DNA of 64,000 nucleotides from positions 1-64,000 of the forward strand of contig CAZFWP010000001.1 of assembly GCA_964522805.1 (NCBI GenBank). Reading direction: 5' to 3'. The position numbers and the translations under genes were made by a program. The stretch comes from CAZBYL01 sp964522805. Its GTDB lineage: Bacteria; Synergistota; Synergistia; Synergistales; Synergistaceae. The notes under the pieces were generated by a model. That model was given only the letters and a program-made list of their open reading frames with translations, had not been told where the DNA came from and ran no database searches. Shown piece after piece: positions 61,805 to 64,000 of the stretch (position 1 is the first letter of the stretch; every line of letters starts with the position of its first letter).

Positions 61805-62671
61805 TTAGTACTTAAGCCCGAATATCGGGTGGAAGATCCTTTCATCGTGAAGGAAGGTCGCCTGTTCGTCAAATGAGTTTCTTGCATCTTCACCAAGGGC
61901 GATAGCAAGAGCAGAGGTCAGGACATGGATAAGGAAGAGCGGTCCAATTGTGCTGCTGCCAAAAGTAGGGCTATTGGCGGAAACGTAGAAGGAGAGCTCC
62001 GCAAATCTGCACACGGGAGCTGCGGCACTGTCTGTTATGGTGATAACCTTGGCACCGTTTCTGCTGGCGATTTCCACTGACTCCGTTACTTCCACAGAGT
62101 AGCTGGGAAGCTCGCAGACAACAAGTACATCTCCTTCACCGGCACTGCGCGCCTGTTCCCATAGAGAGAGGCTGCCTCTGCGCATCACCATTGATTTACG
62201 TCCCATAACAGCAAGACGCATCTGCAGCAGTTCTGCTACAAGAGAAGAGATACCCCATCCCATACAGTAGACAGTGTTGGCGTTTTTAACCAACTCGCAG
62301 AATCTATCAGAATCTTCGTCGGTGAGCTGCGCCATGGTATCATCAAGATTGGCGTGCTCGGCACGAAAAACGCTGTCGGGAAAGGAGTCACTGCAGCTGA
62401 CAGCCCTAGCCAGCAGTGCGGCCGGATTTATTTGTTCAAGAATAGCTGTCTGTAAGCAGCCCTTGAGTTCGGCGTAGCCGGAAAAGCCAAGCATCTGCGC
62501 CACGCGTACAAGCTGTGCTTTGGAAACTTTGAGTTCGTCTGCTATATCACCGATTGATCGAAATGACGCTTCACGCATGTTCGCCAATAAATACTCCGCG
62601 ACACGGCGCGCCTTATTTGGCATTGTATGCGCTCTTTCCATCAGTAAGTTTTGAAGCTGTGTGCTGTCCAT
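61805..62671 (-). CDS. MurR/RpiR-family regulator (HTH + SIS)
   Basis: About 288 residues from ATG 62671 (AGGAG 10 nt upstream). The N-terminal helix-turn-helix (ASFRSIGDIADELKVSKAQLVRVAQMLGFSGYAELKGCL) is followed by a SIS sugar-phosphate domain (VYCMGWGISSLVAELLQMRL, LVVCELPSYSVEVTESVEIASRNGAKVITITD). Family members sense phosphosugars or amino-sugar metabolites. No transporter or sugar gene is adjacent, so the target is unknown; the flavin reductase gene upstream is a candidate neighbour. Confidence 0.9.
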   Translation of the reverse strand: MDSTQLQNLLMERAHTMPNKARRVAEYLLANMREASFRSIGDIADELKVSKAQLVRVAQMLGFSGYAELKGCLQTAILEQINPAALLARAVSCSDSFPDSVFRAEHANLDDTMAQLTDEDSDRFCELVKNANTVYCMGWGISSLVAELLQMRLAVMGRKSMVMRRGSLSLWEQARSAGEGDVLVVCELPSYSVEVTESVEIASRNGAKVITITDSAAAPVCRFAELSFYVSANSPTFGSSTIGPLFLIHVLTSALAIALGEDARNSFDEQATFLHDERIFHPIFGLKY

Positions 62672-62735
62672 ATAAAAAACACTCCTCATACAATTATCGT
62701 TAAATTATTCAGTCCCTTTTGAAAGAATATTACTG

Positions 62736-62764
62736 AGTCTATTATCGCTGTTATTTTTTGTCAA
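62736..62764 (-). promoter_or_regulatory. Promoter of the RpiR gene
   Basis: Minus strand TTGACA (62764-62759), 17 bp, TAGACT (62741-62736), about 65 bp upstream of the start. So the gene is likely transcribed on its own rather than with the reductase. Confidence 0.7.
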
Positions 62765-62814
62765 CCTAAGTCAAGTTTACAGAAAAATAGTTCAGCTAAA
62801 ATACTTAGTTTATA

Positions 62815-63969
62815 CTAAAGCGGATCCCAGAATCCTTCATTTCTGTCTCTGATAATAGGACAATCTATCATTTTTTTAACAGCAGTATTAAAGCAGGCGT
62901 TACATGAAAGGCACGCTGATGGGCGTGAATCCTCTTCCGCCCATCTGTTGATAAGATCGGGCTCCGCATTAAAGGGGCGGCTCATGCCGAGAAGGTCACA
63001 CACCCCGTCATAGACAAGATTAGCCATCACAGAAAGGCTTCTCAGACCTCCGGTGAGAATAACCACTTTATCAGGGGACGATGATTTTTTAAGTGCCGCA
63101 GCATATTGGGCAAAAGGTGCCTCCGACTCCCCCGCAGAGACGCCGATAACAGAGGGAGCGTTTTGTGCTCCTGCATAAATTGTACCGCAAGAAACCTCTA
63201 TCCCGTCAGCACCGTCAGCAAGCAAAGTTTCCGCTGTTTTGATGCCATCCTCTGCTTTGTAACCAAACTCGGTACCCTCAGCGATACTGATTTTCAGCCA
63301 AACCTGGAATCTTTCTCCAACAGCGCTGCGCACCGAGCTTAATATTTCTCTAATCAAACGCATTCTATTTTCCAAAGAGCCTCCGTACTCATCAGTGCGT
63401 CTGTTTATCATCGGAGAGAGAAACTGCGTAATCAAAAAGCCATGCCCCGCATGAATTTCAACTCCGTCCGCACCCCCGGCCTTGGCTCTGGCAGCAGCTG
63501 CGGCAAAGTCATTTTTTATCTTGGCAATATCATCTTTGGTGACGGTTTTTGTGGGAAAAGATCTTCCGGGATGCTCTAATCCGGAAGGAGAGAGTGTCTC
63601 CGTCTTTTTGATAATCTCAGGATCGCGCTGACCGCCGGCGTGGCACACCTGGACTATTAGCTTTGTACCTGCCTTGTGCACCGCCTCGGCAAGAGCGGTA
63701 ACGTCGCCAATGCGCTGATCATTGTGCAGCCCCCACTGTCCTTTAAGAGCTCTGCCTTCTTCACTGATGTAAGCTGCCCCGGTTATTACCGTTCCGGCTC
63801 CCCCGAAGGCGACCTCCGAGTGCCGCCCAACCTCGGCTCTTGTAATGGCCCCGGTCTCTTCATCCGCGGCCGCGAGCCAAGTCGCGGAACGCAGAAATCG
63901 GTTTTTCGCAGAAAAATTAGGGCTCTCAAAACTATCAAACAGAGCGATAATTTTTTCGTGTTCTCTCAT
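62815..63969 (-). CDS. Old Yellow Enzyme-type NADH:flavin oxidoreductase
   Basis: The 384-residue FMN barrel has FLRSATWLAAADEETG, LIVQVCHAGGQRDPE, VEIHAGHGFLITQFLSPMINRRTDEYGGSLENRMRL and a late glycine-rich GGLRSL. The C-terminus adds CLSCNACF and one more cysteine, resembling the Fe-S ligand set of 2,4-dienoyl-CoA reductases, but the FAD/NAD domain of those enzymes is absent. It would reduce an activated C=C bond. GGAAGGGG precedes the ATG. Only 31 bp of upstream sequence are visible. Confidence 0.9.
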   Translation of the reverse strand: MREHEKIIALFDSFESPNFSAKNRFLRSATWLAAADEETGAITRAEVGRHSEVAFGGAGTVITGAAYISEEGRALKGQWGLHNDQRIGDVTALAEAVHKAGTKLIVQVCHAGGQRDPEIIKKTETLSPSGLEHPGRSFPTKTVTKDDIAKIKNDFAAAAARAKAGGADGVEIHAGHGFLITQFLSPMINRRTDEYGGSLENRMRLIREILSSVRSAVGERFQVWLKISIAEGTEFGYKAEDGIKTAETLLADGADGIEVSCGTIYAGAQNAPSVIGVSAGESEAPFAQYAAALKKSSSPDKVVILTGGLRSLSVMANLVYDGVCDLLGMSRPFNAEPDLINRWAEEDSRPSACLSCNACFNTAVKKMIDCPIIRDRNEGFWDPL

Positions 63970-64000
63970 GGGTAGGCCCCTTCCTCTGCCATCAATTTTA

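Noticed and set aside
1..64000. CRISPR arrays, insertion sequences, prophage or rRNA genes
   Set aside because: No regularly spaced repeats, transposase or integrase frames, or rRNA-like sequence were seen in any part of the window.

Overview
The window looks like the chromosome of a strictly anaerobic, amino-acid-fermenting bacterium, most likely from the Synergistota (Cloacibacillus/Synergistes-like). This is inferred from gene content: a V-type ATPase, two complete branched-chain amino-acid (Liv) importers, a four-subunit 2-oxoacid:ferredoxin oxidoreductase, class III (anaerobic) ribonucleotide reductase, many radical SAM and iron-sulfur proteins, and a molybdenum hydroxylase. I see no rRNA, tRNA, insertion sequence, prophage or CRISPR array.

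Layout. 1-8.4 kb (minus strand) is a cluster of uncharacterised function: a C-GCAxxG-C-C protein, a molybdenum aldehyde oxidoreductase, a flavin/Fe-S oxidoreductase, a small CxxC redox protein, a radical SAM protein (TrsS type), a methyltransferase and an acyl/aryl-CoA ligase cut by the window edge. It corresponds to what I remember as the conserved DVU_1553-1559-type set. 8.7-10.7 kb holds an EamA transporter and a CobT-like protein. 10.87-19.6 kb is a nine-gene V-ATPase operon with a strong terminator. 19.7-21.2 kb has a metallo-beta-lactamase-fold hydrolase and MscL. 21.3-27.3 kb is a regulator plus peptide/nickel-type ABC transporter operon with three oddities: the solute-binding protein reads as a circular permutation of family 5, the LacI regulator has lost about half its effector domain, and one permease carries an extra extracytoplasmic insert.

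27.7-30.8 kb encodes the 2-oxoacid:ferredoxin oxidoreductase (gamma, delta, alpha, beta). It is preceded by a consensus promoter, a 25-residue isoleucine-rich leader peptide and an intrinsic terminator, which together form a classical attenuator tying the enzyme to isoleucyl-tRNA charging. 31.2-35.8 and 48.3-52.9 kb are the two liv operons. 36.1-39.6 kb is nrdR-nrdD-nrdG with paired NrdR boxes. 39.8-41.6 kb has a class V aminotransferase, YqeY and ribosomal protein S21. 41.8-45.0 kb is a large PLD-nuclease/SF2-helicase/DUF3427 protein, a possible stand-alone defence gene. 45.3-48.2 kb is prmA-rsmE-mtaB (translation-apparatus modification). 53.2-57.9 kb is hrcA-grpE-dnaK-dnaJ behind a perfect CIRCE operator. 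58.2-61.4 kb is a histidine phosphatase, folP (with an N-terminal extension), folK and an unknown membrane-anchored protein. 61.8-64 kb has an RpiR regulator and an Old Yellow Enzyme-type reductase.

Amino acids enter through the Liv and peptide transporters and could be converted by aminotransferase and ferredoxin oxidoreductase steps; ion gradients are handled by the V-ATPase. The strongest leads are the circularly permuted binding protein, the isoleucine attenuator on the oxidoreductase operon, and the radical SAM/molybdenum enzyme cluster. All family assignments come from reading motifs; no database search was run.
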